Position numbers and translations under genes: made by a program | Notes under the pieces: generated by a model | Databases searched by the model: none | Seen by the model: only the letters and a program-made list of their open reading frames with translations | Told to the model about the DNA's origin: nothing | Assembly: GCA_010093605.1 (NCBI GenBank) | Contig: MU004192.1 | Coordinates: 695,774 to 759,773, forward strand | DNA length: 64,000 nt | From: Lophium mytilinum | Lineage: Eukaryota; Ascomycota; Dothideomycetes; Mytilinidiales; Mytilinidiaceae | Direction: 5' to 3' | Shown here: in pieces, positions 53,256 to 64,000 of the stretch | Layout: each line of letters begins with the position of its first letter | How positions within the stretch are numbered: position 1 is the stretch's first letter

Positions 53256-54086
53256 ATGCCATCCCAAAACCCCCCAACCCTCCTAACCCTCCCCCCCGAA
53301 CTCCGCGCCCTCATCTACACCTTCCTCTACGCCGACCTCACCATCACGCACTCCCTCCCGTCCTCTAACTCCCCCGGTCCCCCGACCTCATCAATCCCCT
53401 CAACCCGCACCGCCCTCCTCCACACATCCCACCTCCTCCACCACAGCGCCCTCCCCCCCTTCCTCGCCTCCGCCACCCTGGTCTTCTCCTCCACAGAATC
53501 AATGCTCACAACCCTCCTCCCCTTACCCCGCCACCTACTTACCAAACTCCGTGACGTCCGCGTCACCGCCTTCCCCTTCCCCCTCCGCACAGACCGCGAC
53601 ATGCGCTACTACCCCACCCACTCCTTCGCCGCCGCGCTCGCGCTGTTGCCGGGCTTGCAGCTAAGGCGGTTGGTGGTGGAGGACGGGTTTACGGGGTCGG
53701 GCTCTTCTGGGACTGCGGGGGGCGTGGTGACGGAGGTGGGCAGGTTGCTGGCGAGCGACGGGTGGCAGGAGCTAGAGCTCGTGACGACGACGGGAGGGGG
53801 GGCGCAGTGGGCCGGGCTCGCGAGCGTGGGGGAGTGGGATCGGGCGCTGAAGGGGCGGGGCGGCAAAGGGGCGAGTGTGAGCGTGTGGGTGGCGGGGATC
53901 GGGGAGGGGAGGGAGGTGCGGTTAACAGCGAGGAGGGGGAGGGGAGCGAGGATTGTGCGAGAGGGGGAGGGAGAGGGGAGGAGTTGGGCGGAGGTGAAGG
54001 GGAAAGGGGTTCTGGAAGGTGAGGGGGGCTTATTTTCTGGGTTTCCTACTCAGTGGACTGGATTGGAGTGTGCTGACGATGCCTAG
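53256..54086 (+). CDS. F-box-like hypothetical protein
   Basis: Open frame of 276 aa beginning PPTLLTLPPELRALIYTFLY, the same L-x-LP-x-ELR-x-x-IY start as the protein at 16989, followed by a histidine-rich stretch (LLHTSHLLHHSALPPFL). No other domain. The coding strand is extremely C-rich until about 53630 and then extremely G-rich to the end. Because of that bias an open frame is partly expected by chance, but the N-terminal pattern supports a gene. The 3' end may contain an intron, since the reading after GEGGLF looks less regular. Confidence 0.55.
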   Translation: MPSQNPPTLLTLPPELRALIYTFLYADLTITHSLPSSNSPGPPTSSIPSTRTALLHTSHLLHHSALPPFLASATLVFSSTESMLTTLLPLPRHLLTKLRDVRVTAFPFPLRTDRDMRYYPTHSFAAALALLPGLQLRRLVVEDGFTGSGSSGTAGGVVTEVGRLLASDGWQELELVTTTGGGAQWAGLASVGEWDRALKGRGGKGASVSVWVAGIGEGREVRLTARRGRGARIVREGEGEGRSWAEVKGKGVLEGEGGLFSGFPTQWTGLECADDA

Positions 54087-54819
54087 ATTGCGAGAGGTGG
54101 TATTACGATGAGGAGGACAGGGCGGGATGGTTGTATGGGGGGTGGAGTCGGCGGATGCAGCTGGCCGTGAAGGCGTTGAGGTGAAAGGCAGGGAAAGGGT
54201 TCGAGAAATAAGGAGCAATTGAAGGTTAGAAAGTAAGATGGAAAATCGCGCGCTCAACGTCAATACGACTGGAGAGTTTGACGCAATGCGGGTGTTCACG
54301 ATGAAAGGTGATCAGCGAAGCTCAGACCTAAACTTGATGACTGTTGAATTCGGGTTGACTGGTCCCACCATACTCGATGATCCGTCTCCAAGATATTCAA
54401 CTCCTTCCACTTCGTATGAAAGCTCATATAGTGATACTGTACAGTGGTTAGATGCCAACCACAACGAATAACAACCCGAACCAGGTTCACCCTTTCCCAA
54501 TGATATGCGACTAAACAAAAGAAAAAACGCCGCTCATGTGAGCTTTTAGGTGCCTGAGGATGAACTGAGTCTCCCGCTTGTTACAACGGAATATCGCGAG
54601 AGACGTCAGCAGAGATGAGAGATGTTGGCCGTAGTAACAGCCGTGACACTGTTCCAACGCCGAGGTAATGCAGGTACGAAAATGAGATATGCGCGTCGCG
54701 AGGTTTGTGAAAACAACGTGGAAATAGACACAAGGAAACATGTACACAAACAGAAACCACCCAGACTGGTATCGCAAAGGAAATTTACAGCAATGAAACG
54801 CTATCAGTCAGTGACTAGT
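54087..54819. other. Intergenic between convergent genes
   Basis: 733 nt; 3' flanks only, nothing recognised. Confidence 0.4.
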
Positions 54820-56805
54820 TCAGGCGCTGTGATTCTTCTTGAATATCCCGAACATGCGTCTTAATCGTCCGCCTTTCCGTTTTGGCCTCTTGCCGCCCTT
54901 CTCATTCAGATCTCCGTCGATGAACATGCTAGTGGGCCGACCACTGTCTCCAGTATCCCACAGGCCGGCCGTCGTTTTTACAGAATAATCCACAGAGTTC
55001 GCTTTTACTCGCTTGGAGGTCGAGCGCCTCGTAGGAGAGGGCGTGGGTGTTTGTTGCGGTGTGGCTTGAGCGATACGGATGGGCGGAGGCTGGACAGGGG
55101 CTGCTCGTTGATCTTGCTGCAGGAGAGAGTTGCGGAATAGCTCCATGCTTTTCTCGCGCTCGCGTTCTACCTCGCTTTCTGGTAGGCTTTGATCTTCGGG
55201 GGAAAGACCGAAACGCTTGCGGAGGCTGTTTCGGCCGCGTGTCGAGGAGAACGCTGAGCCAGTGGAATTCGACCTTTTAGCACGGGTGGGTTCGGGAGTT
55301 GTAGGAGATCCTGTGGTGGAGGTCGCACCGGAGGGCGACGGTGTCCGCCCTACGGAATTGCGGTTGATGATCTGGGTGCTGCTACGGAGGAGTTTAGGGA
55401 GAGTACGGCGGTTCTCATCCGGAAACGTCGGGGTGAAGAGGGATGCGGGAGACTCGAGCACTGGCATGGATACAACGCGGGTAGGAACCACAGGGCGGGA
55501 TTTAGTGGTTGAAGTCGAGGCGGGATTAGAGGTGTTCAGGGGGGAAAGGCATGGTACGCATGATGCTTTATTGTAGCTGAAGACATTCGACCAGCCTTCG
55601 CGAAAGCCAACCCAGATGCCGGAGATCGTGATCAGCTTGCGAAGGGTGTCTACTGTGGTTATAGGCCCACGTTCAGCGTTCAGGTTCACGGCGTCCATGA
55701 AGGAGGCGGCATCCGACATGACAGAGGGGGTCTGTAGGGGAGTGTGGACCGGTGAAGCCGCATGGGATGACGTGGTCGAGGGCATAGTATACGAATTGAA
55801 TACGTCGATACTGGAGCGAGTCATGGTAGCAATGATAGGATGCCGCCTCGAGTTGGTGCTGATGGTACTGAAGATGAATTTCTTGTCCTCAAACGACCCC
55901 GGACTGGGCAGAGAGGAGGCACGCCTCGACGGACTGTGACGCGCTATCCAACGACACTTCAACTGCAGGCCATGTTCGTCGGTGCAAATGAATTCGTAGC
56001 CGCCATTGGGCATTGGGATCGCCTCCCAGTTGGAACCATCATCCATCAAGATCTCGGTTTTGACTGGCTTGCTCTCCTCTTGCTTCCCGGTGCATATGAC
56101 GCCAATAACGTCGCGGGCGCTGAAGCGCTCGTCGTCGGAGCTTTCGTCGCCATCGGTCAGTCCGTACTGCTCTGCCTTCACGACGAGGAGGTCGGAGGGC
56201 CCGAGCTTGTCCTTGGATTTGAAGACGCGCGCAAACTTCCGGACATGACGGGGCACAAAAACGGCGGAGGGTATTACTTCATACACGGGCTTTGGGCGCT
56301 TGGAGGGAAGCACCTGCTGCAGCTGGAGGTAGACTTTGGGCCGTAGATGGAGCTTCTTGCTAGGGCGTATGGGTGGGGGCGGATGGGCGAGGTTGTAGGT
56401 TGTTTTGGCGCGAGGGTTGCGCTTCTTGCGTCTGGTCTCCTCCGAGGCGGTACTGCCGGACGACGTAGGCCGGGACTGGTCAAAGGAAAGCGGGCGAGAG
56501 GCCTCGGGGTCTGCAAACATTATGTTCTTGCTGGTCTTTGTAGCTCCATCTGAGGCAATCTGGTCGGAGAGGACGGTAGAGGGGAGCTCCAAGGGAGTGA
56601 CGGGGTACTGGGGGCGCCATGAGGCCAGGTTAAAGATGGACAGCGGCGAGCGGGTCGAGGGCGAGGCGTCGGATGGCGAGTCGGCGAAGGATGGTGTGAA
56701 TTGGGTGCCGTGTTTGGCTGCGTGGTCGGCAGTCAACATGCTCATGAGCATGGTTCCACGTCTCGCGAGCGCAGGCAGGGCGGTGAGGGGCAGCACATAT
56801 CCCAC
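54820..56805 (-). CDS. Conserved fungal hypothetical protein, 661 aa
   Basis: Single-exon ORF. I recognise the look of an uncharacterised ascomycete family but no named domain. The N-terminal 100 residues are Ser/Pro-rich, and one hydrophobic stretch at the very start (MGYVLPLTALPAL) may be a signal or may be outside the real start (the ATG of MLMSMLTAD is the alternative). A folded part spans about 140-420: KLHLRPKVYLQLQQVL, FVPRHVRKFARVFKSKD, DVIGVICTGKQ, EAIPMPNGGYEFICTDEHGL, KCRWIAR, FIFSTISTNSRRHPIIATMT and LRKLITISGIWVGFREGWS. The tail is disordered, basic and Ser/Thr/Pro-rich, ending GGRLRRMFGIFKKNHSA, which could be an amphipathic membrane-binding helix. Confidence 0.7.
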   Translation of the reverse strand: MGYVLPLTALPALARRGTMLMSMLTADHAAKHGTQFTPSFADSPSDASPSTRSPLSIFNLASWRPQYPVTPLELPSTVLSDQIASDGATKTSKNIMFADPEASRPLSFDQSRPTSSGSTASEETRRKKRNPRAKTTYNLAHPPPPIRPSKKLHLRPKVYLQLQQVLPSKRPKPVYEVIPSAVFVPRHVRKFARVFKSKDKLGPSDLLVVKAEQYGLTDGDESSDDERFSARDVIGVICTGKQEESKPVKTEILMDDGSNWEAIPMPNGGYEFICTDEHGLQLKCRWIARHSPSRRASSLPSPGSFEDKKFIFSTISTNSRRHPIIATMTRSSIDVFNSYTMPSTTSSHAASPVHTPLQTPSVMSDAASFMDAVNLNAERGPITTVDTLRKLITISGIWVGFREGWSNVFSYNKASCVPCLSPLNTSNPASTSTTKSRPVVPTRVVSMPVLESPASLFTPTFPDENRRTLPKLLRSSTQIINRNSVGRTPSPSGATSTTGSPTTPEPTRAKRSNSTGSAFSSTRGRNSLRKRFGLSPEDQSLPESEVEREREKSMELFRNSLLQQDQRAAPVQPPPIRIAQATPQQTPTPSPTRRSTSKRVKANSVDYSVKTTAGLWDTGDSGRPTSMFIDGDLNEKGGKRPKRKGGRLRRMFGIFKKNHSA

Positions 56806-58676
56806 CAGAGGGCAACAAAGGAGAGGTACGTGGTAGGGTCGAAGTCGGGATGGCTCTGAGGATGATGCTGAGGGCAGTCAGGCTTCAGACGCCCGCTCCC
56901 CGGGGGGGGCTTGGCTTATGTTTGAGGCCGTAGTGACTCGTGAGCGCCGGTCCTGAGCTGAGGGCAGGAAGGAGCCTCGCTCGCGTCTAAGCTCCTCCAC
57001 AGGGCTGACTTTGCTTGGCCTGGATGTTTGGAGATCAGCCACGCGCGCCGTCAATGCTCAATGCTGCGGCCGGCTGCAAGGGAGGATGACACGGTACGGG
57101 GAGAAATGTGAGAGACTGCAGGCGACTGCAGAGGGGGCAAGAGGCTGCATAGAGCGACGGGCTTCCATTATGTACGGCGGCCCTGTGCGAATGGGTCGCC
57201 GTTCGTTGACTCCACCATCTCCACCACCGTTCCTCGACACGGCCTTCGGGCTGCTCAGGCCAGCGTGCACAAGCTGAGCCGGGCGACAGGCTGGAGGCCA
57301 AGGTGCGTAAAAGCGTACAGCAGCGAAACCGCGCGAGCATCGGCCGCCTCGGACTCGAATCTTCCCGCCCCCGACGCTCCGTTGTAATCACCACCACAGC
57401 GTACTTCTCCCGCATTTTGCAGCGTCGAGGTGGCCGCGTCCGGCGATGGACGCGAGCCGCCAGCCGAGAAGGGTTTCGTGTTGTTTGAGCGGCGGCGTCA
57501 TTGGTTCTTGCGCGCTGGAAGTCTGCAAAAGGCCCCGTACGGCCGTACACACCGCTATAGCTAGCAGCGTGAGATTCATAACTAGCCTGAAGCCCTCTAC
57601 TAATCAGACGCTGCAAAAGTGAGACTTCTTGCTGCGCAGGAGCAGCAGCACATGGGAGCGCCAGCATCCTCCAGCACCAGAAACCCGGGTCAAAGCAGCG
57701 AATAAAGGCCACCACCACACTTCACGAGACCGCTCATCCGCGGGCTTCCGACCACCCTCTGGCTTGTCGTGGGAATTGCTGCTTGAGGCTCGCGGCTGCC
57801 AAGAGAGACCAAGACTGATGTACAAGTTTCAGATGTACATTCATCAAATGCACTACAATATACACTAGAGTCGTTACTTACGTGCGCAGCTAGCCCGTTA
57901 CCACTCAGCAGCCTGCCATTACGTGAGGGGCTGCTACCTGCATTCGGCCGTATCGTGATATTGTAATAGGCACCTCGCTGCTGACACTGAAAATGAAGCT
58001 GCTCCCGCTGGCAGGATGCTGCCGGAAACCTCGATCACTCAATTCTTCTTGGTGTATCCATATTGGATCGTCAAATATGCCTCAAACAGGCAAGAAAGCG
58101 AACTGCGCGCTCGGAGGGGTTGCTCGTCTTCCCTCGCAGCGAGCATTGCCGCGCCATTTCTCCCACGCCTCTTCGCTGTTCGTCCAACATGTACAGGGGA
58201 GTAAGTTCTAGTTTCACCCTGTGACTTGACTGCCGGCTGCGCTGCGATGCCCGCATTCCTCGTATACTTGCCCGTTGAGGCCCCCAAGCCGGCGGCTGGC
58301 CATACGGATCCTCCACGGTCCCTCCACGGATCCTCCCGTCTTGACACCGCTCTCACACAGGCACTTGCATTGCAAGGTTGACCTGTGATGGGTCCAAGGT
58401 TGACATCTAGATCCTGGCCTACGGTCTTGCTGCCAAGCATATTCTCCGCCGACGTGCCTCGTTCAAGCTAATGTACGGATCGGCGGCGTGCCCGAAGCCC
58501 GTCGCGGACGACTTCGGACGACACACCTCGTACACGACCCAGGTATTCGAAAAAATTTAACGGCAAACGAACCACCCAGCCACAGGCTCGAACAATCGCC
58601 CACACCCTCCCGGTTTCTTCTTGCCTCGCCCAGCCCGTCGGCATCCCGGTTACTCATTCGGCCCACTCCATGCCAC
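56806..58676. other. Intergenic, divergent promoters
   Basis: 1.87 kb between divergent starts. Many short GC-rich ORFs, none with protein-like features. Minor local repeats are seen: GGATCCTCC twice near 58305-58335, and AAGGTTGAC twice near 58375-58400. Confidence 0.4.
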
Positions 58677-61295
58677 ATGGCAGTCTCTGCCGCTGGGGCG
58701 CGCGCCCGTGACTTGGTGTCATGGTTTGAGAGCAACGGAGGCCAGAAGAGTCTGGCTGTAGAGCTGGCTGAGGATGAGCAGCATGCCTTTCACTTTCGAG
58801 CACTGTCCGACGTCGACAGCCAGGAGTCTGCGTCAAAGTTCAAGATTTGCTCATGTCCCACAACACTATCACTTTCCTATCTCAACATCATACCCGTCGG
58901 AGAAAAAGTCCTCGATGGCGTATCTGTTCGTTTCTGTGGTGGGAACCTGACGCCGTTATGGGATGTCGTCCCCTCCCACATTCTTTCCCGTTTCGTACTC
59001 CTCGAACAGACCGCGCTCAAGGACCACTCATTCTGGGCCCCATACATCAATGCTTTGCCTACGGCCTTTGATACGCTCATGTACTTTGAGCCCGAAGACC
59101 TCAAGTGGTTAGACGGAACTAATCTGGATACCTTTCGGAATATCCGCCACAGTTTATGGACGAGCGAATATCATCTTGTCATGCGCGCGCTCAGAGAGCG
59201 TGGAATAGATTCTAGCCAATTCTCCTGGTAAGATTGTACCGGCTAGGCCCCCGATTTCTATGCTATTTTCATTTTCTGAGGATTTGGTGTCATATTTGTC
59301 ACCCCTGTCTCAACTGTCAGCTCGGCCAAACGACACGTCGGTCTATGCCCTAAGCAGGAGAGGTAGGCTATTTTGAGGTATATTCAAGATTACAAAAGCG
59401 CCACCGCCCCTGGTATTACGACCAGACCTTGTGGAAGTTTCAAAGTCGTGTCTTGCTTCTGGCATGACAGCCTCTGGGGTTCCTCTTGTTGTTTTCGTGC
59501 TACGGACAAACTGCTTCGCAGCTAACGCGCCGGTTGATGTCCGCAGCATGCGAAGGACCATTCAATTTTGTTTGCTCGATTCTTCACGATTGGCGACCGA
59601 TGAAAAATGAACGTCTGCTGATTGAACATTAACTAGGGATTCCTATGTTTGGGCTGCTTCCATGTATACCTCGCGAGGTTTCGACTCAACGCTTGTGTTC
59701 CCTAACCTTGAATTAGATCGTTTCTCCGTTCTTTACCCCTTCTTGGACTCTCTCAACCATGACAGTAATGCAAGAGTGGATTGGGACATGAAATCTGATG
59801 CCTTTACCTTAAGCACACATGAAACGTTGAAGAAAGGCGATGAGATATTCAACAACTACGGCTCTAAGGGTAATGAAGAACGTAAGTATCACATATTTTT
59901 TTCTGTGGGTTTTGTGGCTTTAGTATCTATTAGCTCCAGGATCCTCATTTGATAGCCCACATGCCCCATACTACTTATAAATCTAAGAACTGCCACCATT
60001 TGTCTCCCTTTTTTGGGAATTCGTTACCCACTCGTACTTTGTCAGAGTCCATCTTCTCCATATATAATACGTTAAAGATCCTCCGGACCCTTCACATATA
60101 CTAATATCAATTCCGCTCTAGTGCTCGCCGGATATGGCTTCTGCATCCCCAAAAACCCTTTCGAGCAAGTAGCGGTCCGACTCGGCGGTCTCATCCCACC
60201 CATCAAACAGATCATCCGCGAAAACCACATCCTCGACCCGAAAGACATGACTGAAGACGACTTCGGCCGAGACCTCTACCTCCGTGCCCCCGATTGCAAA
60301 CTCGGCCGATACGACAACCACCACTCTTGGCTAGGCGGGATCCCACCCTTACTCTTCAAGGTTGCTCTCGGCATATACCTATACACGACAAGCCGGCCAG
60401 AAAATCTCCGGTACGATCGTCTAGATGCGAAGCCCGGCCGCCACATCATCGGTGCCGTGCGACAGCTTCTTCAGGTCCTGGAAGTACGGCGCCAAAAGAT
60501 AGCCGGAGGGGCGCCCACTAGCGAGCCGGCAAACACGAGACAGCACTATGCGCGAATATATCGCAACGGGCAGTTGAGTGTCGTGAATTGCAACATCGCC
60601 GAGCTCCGTAAAGTGCTACCACAGTTTGTAGGCGAGCGCTCGACTGTGCTGTCTCCGAGCTCCATCTTGACGACGCGCGATGCCATCACGCAGCTGGAAA
60701 CGGAGAACCCAGACGCTGCACGCGCGTTTGTTGAGGGTGTGAATAAGGTTCTCGTGGACCCTATGAACGCGGCCGAGATGCAGGCTGCGGACTGTGAGGA
60801 CATCGTGTGGGTGTTCTGGTTGACGTATGCTTATGTCTTGACGGAGTGAGTACTACATACTCCCAACGCTCTTTTCATTGTTCAGCGCCCTAAGTCTCTA
60901 CGATACGACTTATCCTTTATACTTTGGCTACATCACACTTTTGCTTTCGGATAGTTAACGATTACTACAGAAATAACCCACCCTCGAAAATCCATGCCTG
61001 GCTTCGCAACCTCCGCGCCTTCTACAAATTCAAACTTCGCGACTTCGACTCGGGCGTTGAGGAGGCATACGTGCCCCCAGCCTACCCTTTCGCGGCTGAG
61101 AAGATCGCTGAAGTAGCCGGCGAGTTAGGTGGCGCGTGGACGACGTGCACTGAGCGCAAAGACGTCATATTCTGGGCCGCTGAGGTCGTGCAATTCGAGG
61201 CATGGCAGGTGTTTGTCCATGAAGACGATAAGAACGGGGGCGTGGAAGAGGAACGGGAGAGTCGGTGGGTCATGTATATGGACGAGGAGGCTTAG
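58677..61295 (+). CDS. SET-domain protein lysine methyltransferase (SETD/Rkm type)
   Basis: S-adenosylmethionine-dependent lysine methyltransferase of the Rubisco-LSMT/SETD3/Rkm class, whose yeast members modify ribosomal proteins. Four exons (58677..59227, 59637..59881, 60122..60845, 60971..61295) give 614 aa. Start at 58677: the frame is open further up but only from GTG. Seen: N-terminal DLVSWFESNGG, VGEKVL, insert helices (SHILSRFVLLEQTALKDHSF), WAASMYTSRGF, the SET core FLDSLNHDSNARVDW, and the cofactor motif EIFNNYGSKGNEELLAGYGF. A Rubisco-LSMT-like substrate domain follows. The first two introns are 409 and 240 nt, far longer than others in the window. Specific target unknown. Confidence 0.9.
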
Positions 61296-61358
61296 AATGA
61301 TATATCACGAAGGTTGATATAGTAGAGATTGGAGTGCCTTTTAATAAGCTGAAGACAT

Positions 61359-61434
61359 GCTAGCTGGGGCGCCCCTCATAGTGGTATACGGTGAGCAAGA
61401 GAGGACTCGCAGCAAAGGTATATCCACATGCGCA
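61359..61434 (+). repeat. Dispersed short repeat, copy 2
   Basis: GCTAGCTGG start, then GCCCCTC, ATAGTGGTAT, GGTGAGCAAGAGAG and GTATATCC. Tandem with copy 3 at a 129-nt offset and similar to copy 1 at 11222. Confidence 0.6.
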
Positions 61435-61487
61435 TCTTGACTTCCATGCCGTGGAAATCAGACTTCGTTTTGACTGCATGGCGGCCC

Positions 61488-61563
61488 GCTAGCTGGGCCG
61501 CTTCTGATAGTGCTATCGAGCGAACAAGAGAGCGGTTTGAACAGTGGTATATCCGCATTCTCA
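61488..61563 (+). repeat. Dispersed short repeat, copy 3
   Basis: GCTAGCTGG start, then ATAGTGCTAT, GAACAAGAGAG and CAGTGGTATATCCGCAT; same block order as copy 2, more diverged. Confidence 0.6.
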
Positions 61564-62664
61564 AACTTGTAACCCCCTCCTGTGTTAGCCCATCGCAATC
61601 CTCAGATCCATCCGCTAATGTCAGCTGTGATGGAAATGCAGGGGATACCATTGAAGCGCGCAATGGTATATGGTAAAGTCAAAGGACCCCTGTGAATATA
61701 ATACAGCATGCATACTGTTGGCTAATCTCTGTGCCCAATAGTTCTCGCGAGGCAGGCGACGTGTCTAGATCGTGCGAAGTACGCAGTTGGAGTGGTCGGA
61801 CTTTACCACGCCGTACGGAGCCTTGCTTCGAGGCTGGTTCTGCATGCGTTTCGGTCTGGCGCTCGTTGTGCCGCAGCCAAGATCGCGTGGATGTTGGTAC
61901 ACACCGATTGCGCATGTCAGGTGAGGTATTGTGGATGCGACGGAGTTCTTGTATGCAAGGCTGAGATTGAATCCGGCTGTGTATAACGCAGGACAAATGA
62001 TAGTGATATGGATATGTGAAAGATTAGCAAGATGAGCATGACTACCACTGCAATAAGCGGAGGTAGGGCTATGAGGCGGGGCACTAGGAAGGGGCACAGT
62101 GGTAGGATCGGTCCGGTCAGCGGATGATGTCGAAGGATGCTGTTCCTCGTGTGATTAAGGTGGCACAAGGCTGAGATGCTAGCAATATGAAAGGTGTCGA
62201 GAAATGGTTTTACGATGATGGATTAACATGACAGCGAGAAGCTTGAAACAATGTATAGCGCTGAAGTAGTGATGGTGCCAATAGAGAATACGAAGAAGCA
62301 TCCCTATCCGTCAACTTGGGAGGCGAGGTGGTGAAGAATCACGAGTTCAGGGGGGGCGATTGGACAGCAGAGCAGGCGGAAGGGTGCCAAGTGATACCAA
62401 ATAAAGACTGGCCCCCGCTTGTTTTGACACAGGTTGGGGCCAAATCGTCGGGATTTAGGAGCCCGGCGGACGGTTGCCTTGCCGCCGTCGTCGCGCCGTT
62501 CGAGCTGCGCCTCCGTCGCCTACATAGTACAGGTACGTAACCAAGCCTCCCGCCTTCTCCTTGATCTCGTTCCTCTTTCCTTTATCAACCCCACACTTGT
62601 CTGCCTTCATCAAGGACACTTTCTCTTACTCCTGTTTACATCTGTGCTCTGATTCTACTTCATC

Positions 62665-63906
62665 ATGGGTGCTTACGTCGGCCATGTAATTCGCCGTGGC
62701 GTCCAGGTTGCCTCTGAGGGCTTCAAGAACGGCGGCGATGGCAAGTCGTTTGAGATCAAGATTCCCGCCTGGGGACAGGCGATGCTCTTCACGACCTTCA
62801 TCGTATTCACCGTCATCTTAAGCTCGGTAAGTGCTCTTCTGAGGACCAGAGGCCTCGCAACTCTCACTTCAACGTCATTACTAACAACAACCTAGCTTGA
62901 GTACACCCTCAAAGACGTCGTGGCTACTTTGGCACAAATCGAGAGCCCCAGCGCCGAAATCGCCCTCACCTCCCCCTCCGAAGACGCCGACCCTCTCATG
63001 AAGAAGGGTGACGCCAATGTCGAAGAGAATGCCGGACCCAACGTCACCCTCGTTCGCCAGAAGCCCATCACCGCTGGAATCCGCACCACTCTTCGCCATT
63101 TGGTCGCTCAGGCCGGTATATTCTCCCGATGGCGTGGACTGGCTCCCTTCATCTTCTACAACTTCACCCACGCTTTCCTGACCAACCTCATGGACGCCGT
63201 GATCCCTCACTTCATCCCGGGCCGCCTGTTTATCTTCTCCTCGATCTCCGCCGTCCTGCTCGCCCGCATCCACGCGGCCTGGACCCACACCGTCATTTCG
63301 ATGCCCTCCAACAAGCGCTTCTGGCGCCGCATTCCCCCGGCATCCTCGTGGCGCCAGCTTGCGCTCCCGGCCGCTGTCAAGTCTTGCGCCGGATATGCCT
63401 CGCTCTACGTCGCCGTTGGCTTCGTCTACGTCCTGCGTCTCAACCGCATTGATGGCAACGCGCTTTCTACCTACAAGGGCGTTGACTGGTTCCTCCTCGC
63501 ACTCCGCGTGTCCTCCCTCGTCGCCGTGGTCCTCCTCTCCGCGCTCTTCATTATCCTCCCCGCGACGGTTACTCTAGTTCGTGTGGAAGCGTCTGCCCTG
63601 CCGGAGGAGGATGAGACTATCGTCGCCTTCGACCGCTCCTTCGGCGGCAAAGTCGTCCCGACCATCCTCGGTGGCACTGGCGCGATCGGCTTCGTCGACG
63701 CATGGCGCTCGTTCAACTGGGAGGCCCGCCGCCGTCTGGTCTGGCTCTACGTGAAGATCTCCCTTGTCATGTTCACCGTGACTCTTGTCTTCGCGCACAT
63801 CCTTGCCTTCGAGGTCTGGGCTGTCATGGGCCCCGCGGTGCGGAAGATGGTTGCGGATGCTCAGGGTGTGCAGGCTGTTCCGCATGGTGAGATGCACACT
63901 TGGTAA
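62665..63906 (+). CDS. Multi-pass membrane protein of unknown function (fungal)
   Basis: Two exons (62665..62826 and 62896..63906) give 390 aa. It is conserved-looking but I cannot name it. Hydrophobic segments: AMLFTTFIVFTVILSSLEYT (about 39-58), LFIFSSISAVLLARIHAAW, YASLYVAVGFVYVL, FLLALRVSSLVAVVLLSALF with FIILPATVTLV, and VKISLVMFTVTLVFAHILAF near the C-terminus, so at least five spans. A charged loop of about 70 residues (SPSEDADPLMKKGDANVEEN) follows the first span. The start MGAYVGHVIRRGVQVASEGF is amphipathic. The coding strand is strongly C-biased at third positions, suggesting good expression. Confidence 0.75.
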
Positions 63907-64000
63907 ATACATCAACTCGAGCAGCAGCTATGACCTATGAACGCTTTGTTGGCTGCTGGAAGACACGGCTTGGTTCATAGCGCTGCGAGTAGTAAAGTAT
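63907..64000. other. 3' flank at window end
   Basis: 94 nt downstream of the last stop codon; nothing recognised. Confidence 0.3.

Larger units (their letters stand above)
61296..62664. other. Intergenic with tandem repeat pair
   Basis: 1.37 kb. Contains the two repeat copies listed next and the promoter/5' UTR of the membrane-protein gene; a leader intron is possible around 62534 (GTACGT). No gene seen. Confidence 0.4.

Noticed and set aside
57340-57375. tRNA T-arm-like ATTCGAGTCC on the minus strand
   Set aside because: No paired stems around it; position 53 is not G.
58488-58676. Longer SET protein starting upstream
   Set aside because: The upstream frame begins only with GTG; the first ATG is at 58677 and leads straight into conserved sequence.

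Overview
The window looks like nuclear DNA of a filamentous ascomycete (Pezizomycotina, perhaps Dothideomycetes; class-level placement is a guess). Support: genes carry short GT..AG introns (mostly 48-75 nt) with CTAAC-like branch sites. There is a Zn2Cys6 regulator, a conventional fungal kinesin, a fungal BIR-domain survivin, a UBC-PARP fusion and a domesticated-reverse-transcriptase family protein. I see no rRNA, tRNA, CRISPR array or intact transposon. Exon coordinates were worked out by hand from reading-frame continuity and splice consensus, and in the better genes they give the family's usual protein length.

Layout. 0-5.3 kb: an allantoate-permease-type MFS transporter, an AhpD-like protein and a divergent short-chain dehydrogenase, a possible small catabolic cluster. 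5.7-13.4 kb: F-box protein, a 956-aa reverse-transcriptase-related gene with a changed catalytic motif, and a mitochondrial-type acyl-CoA dehydrogenase. 13.8-17.8 kb: Cys-rich/Gln-Pro-rich hypothetical, HIS5-type histidinol-phosphate aminotransferase with a Gcn4/CPC1 box, and an F-box-like protein. 19-24.8 kb: UBC-PARP fusion and a COG7-like Golgi tether subunit on a shared divergent promoter. 25.5-32.6 kb: a secreted carboxylesterase, then an accessory-looking stretch with two decayed partial copies upstream of an intact, unrecognised 970-aa gene. 34-36.7 kb: Zn2Cys6 transcription factor. 37-38.1 kb: a degenerate tandem repeat array with inverted ACTTGACA/TGTCAAG blocks.

38.4-52.6 kb is a housekeeping block: BIR1/survivin (chromosomal passenger complex), TAM41 (mitochondrial CDP-diacylglycerol synthase), kinesin-1 heavy chain, RAD6 E2, a conserved fungal protein with three Cys-Pro motifs, and a dolichol cis-prenyltransferase. 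53-64 kb: a second F-box-like ORF, a conserved fungal hypothetical, a SET-domain lysine methyltransferase with unusually long introns, a small tandem/dispersed repeat, and a multi-pass membrane protein.

Most genes act independently. The local groupings worth attention are the MFS/AhpD/SDR trio and the duplicated unknown gene. The best candidates for undescribed biology are the DD-to-DE reverse-transcriptase relative, the 970-aa orphan with decayed copies, and the 37-38 kb repeat array.
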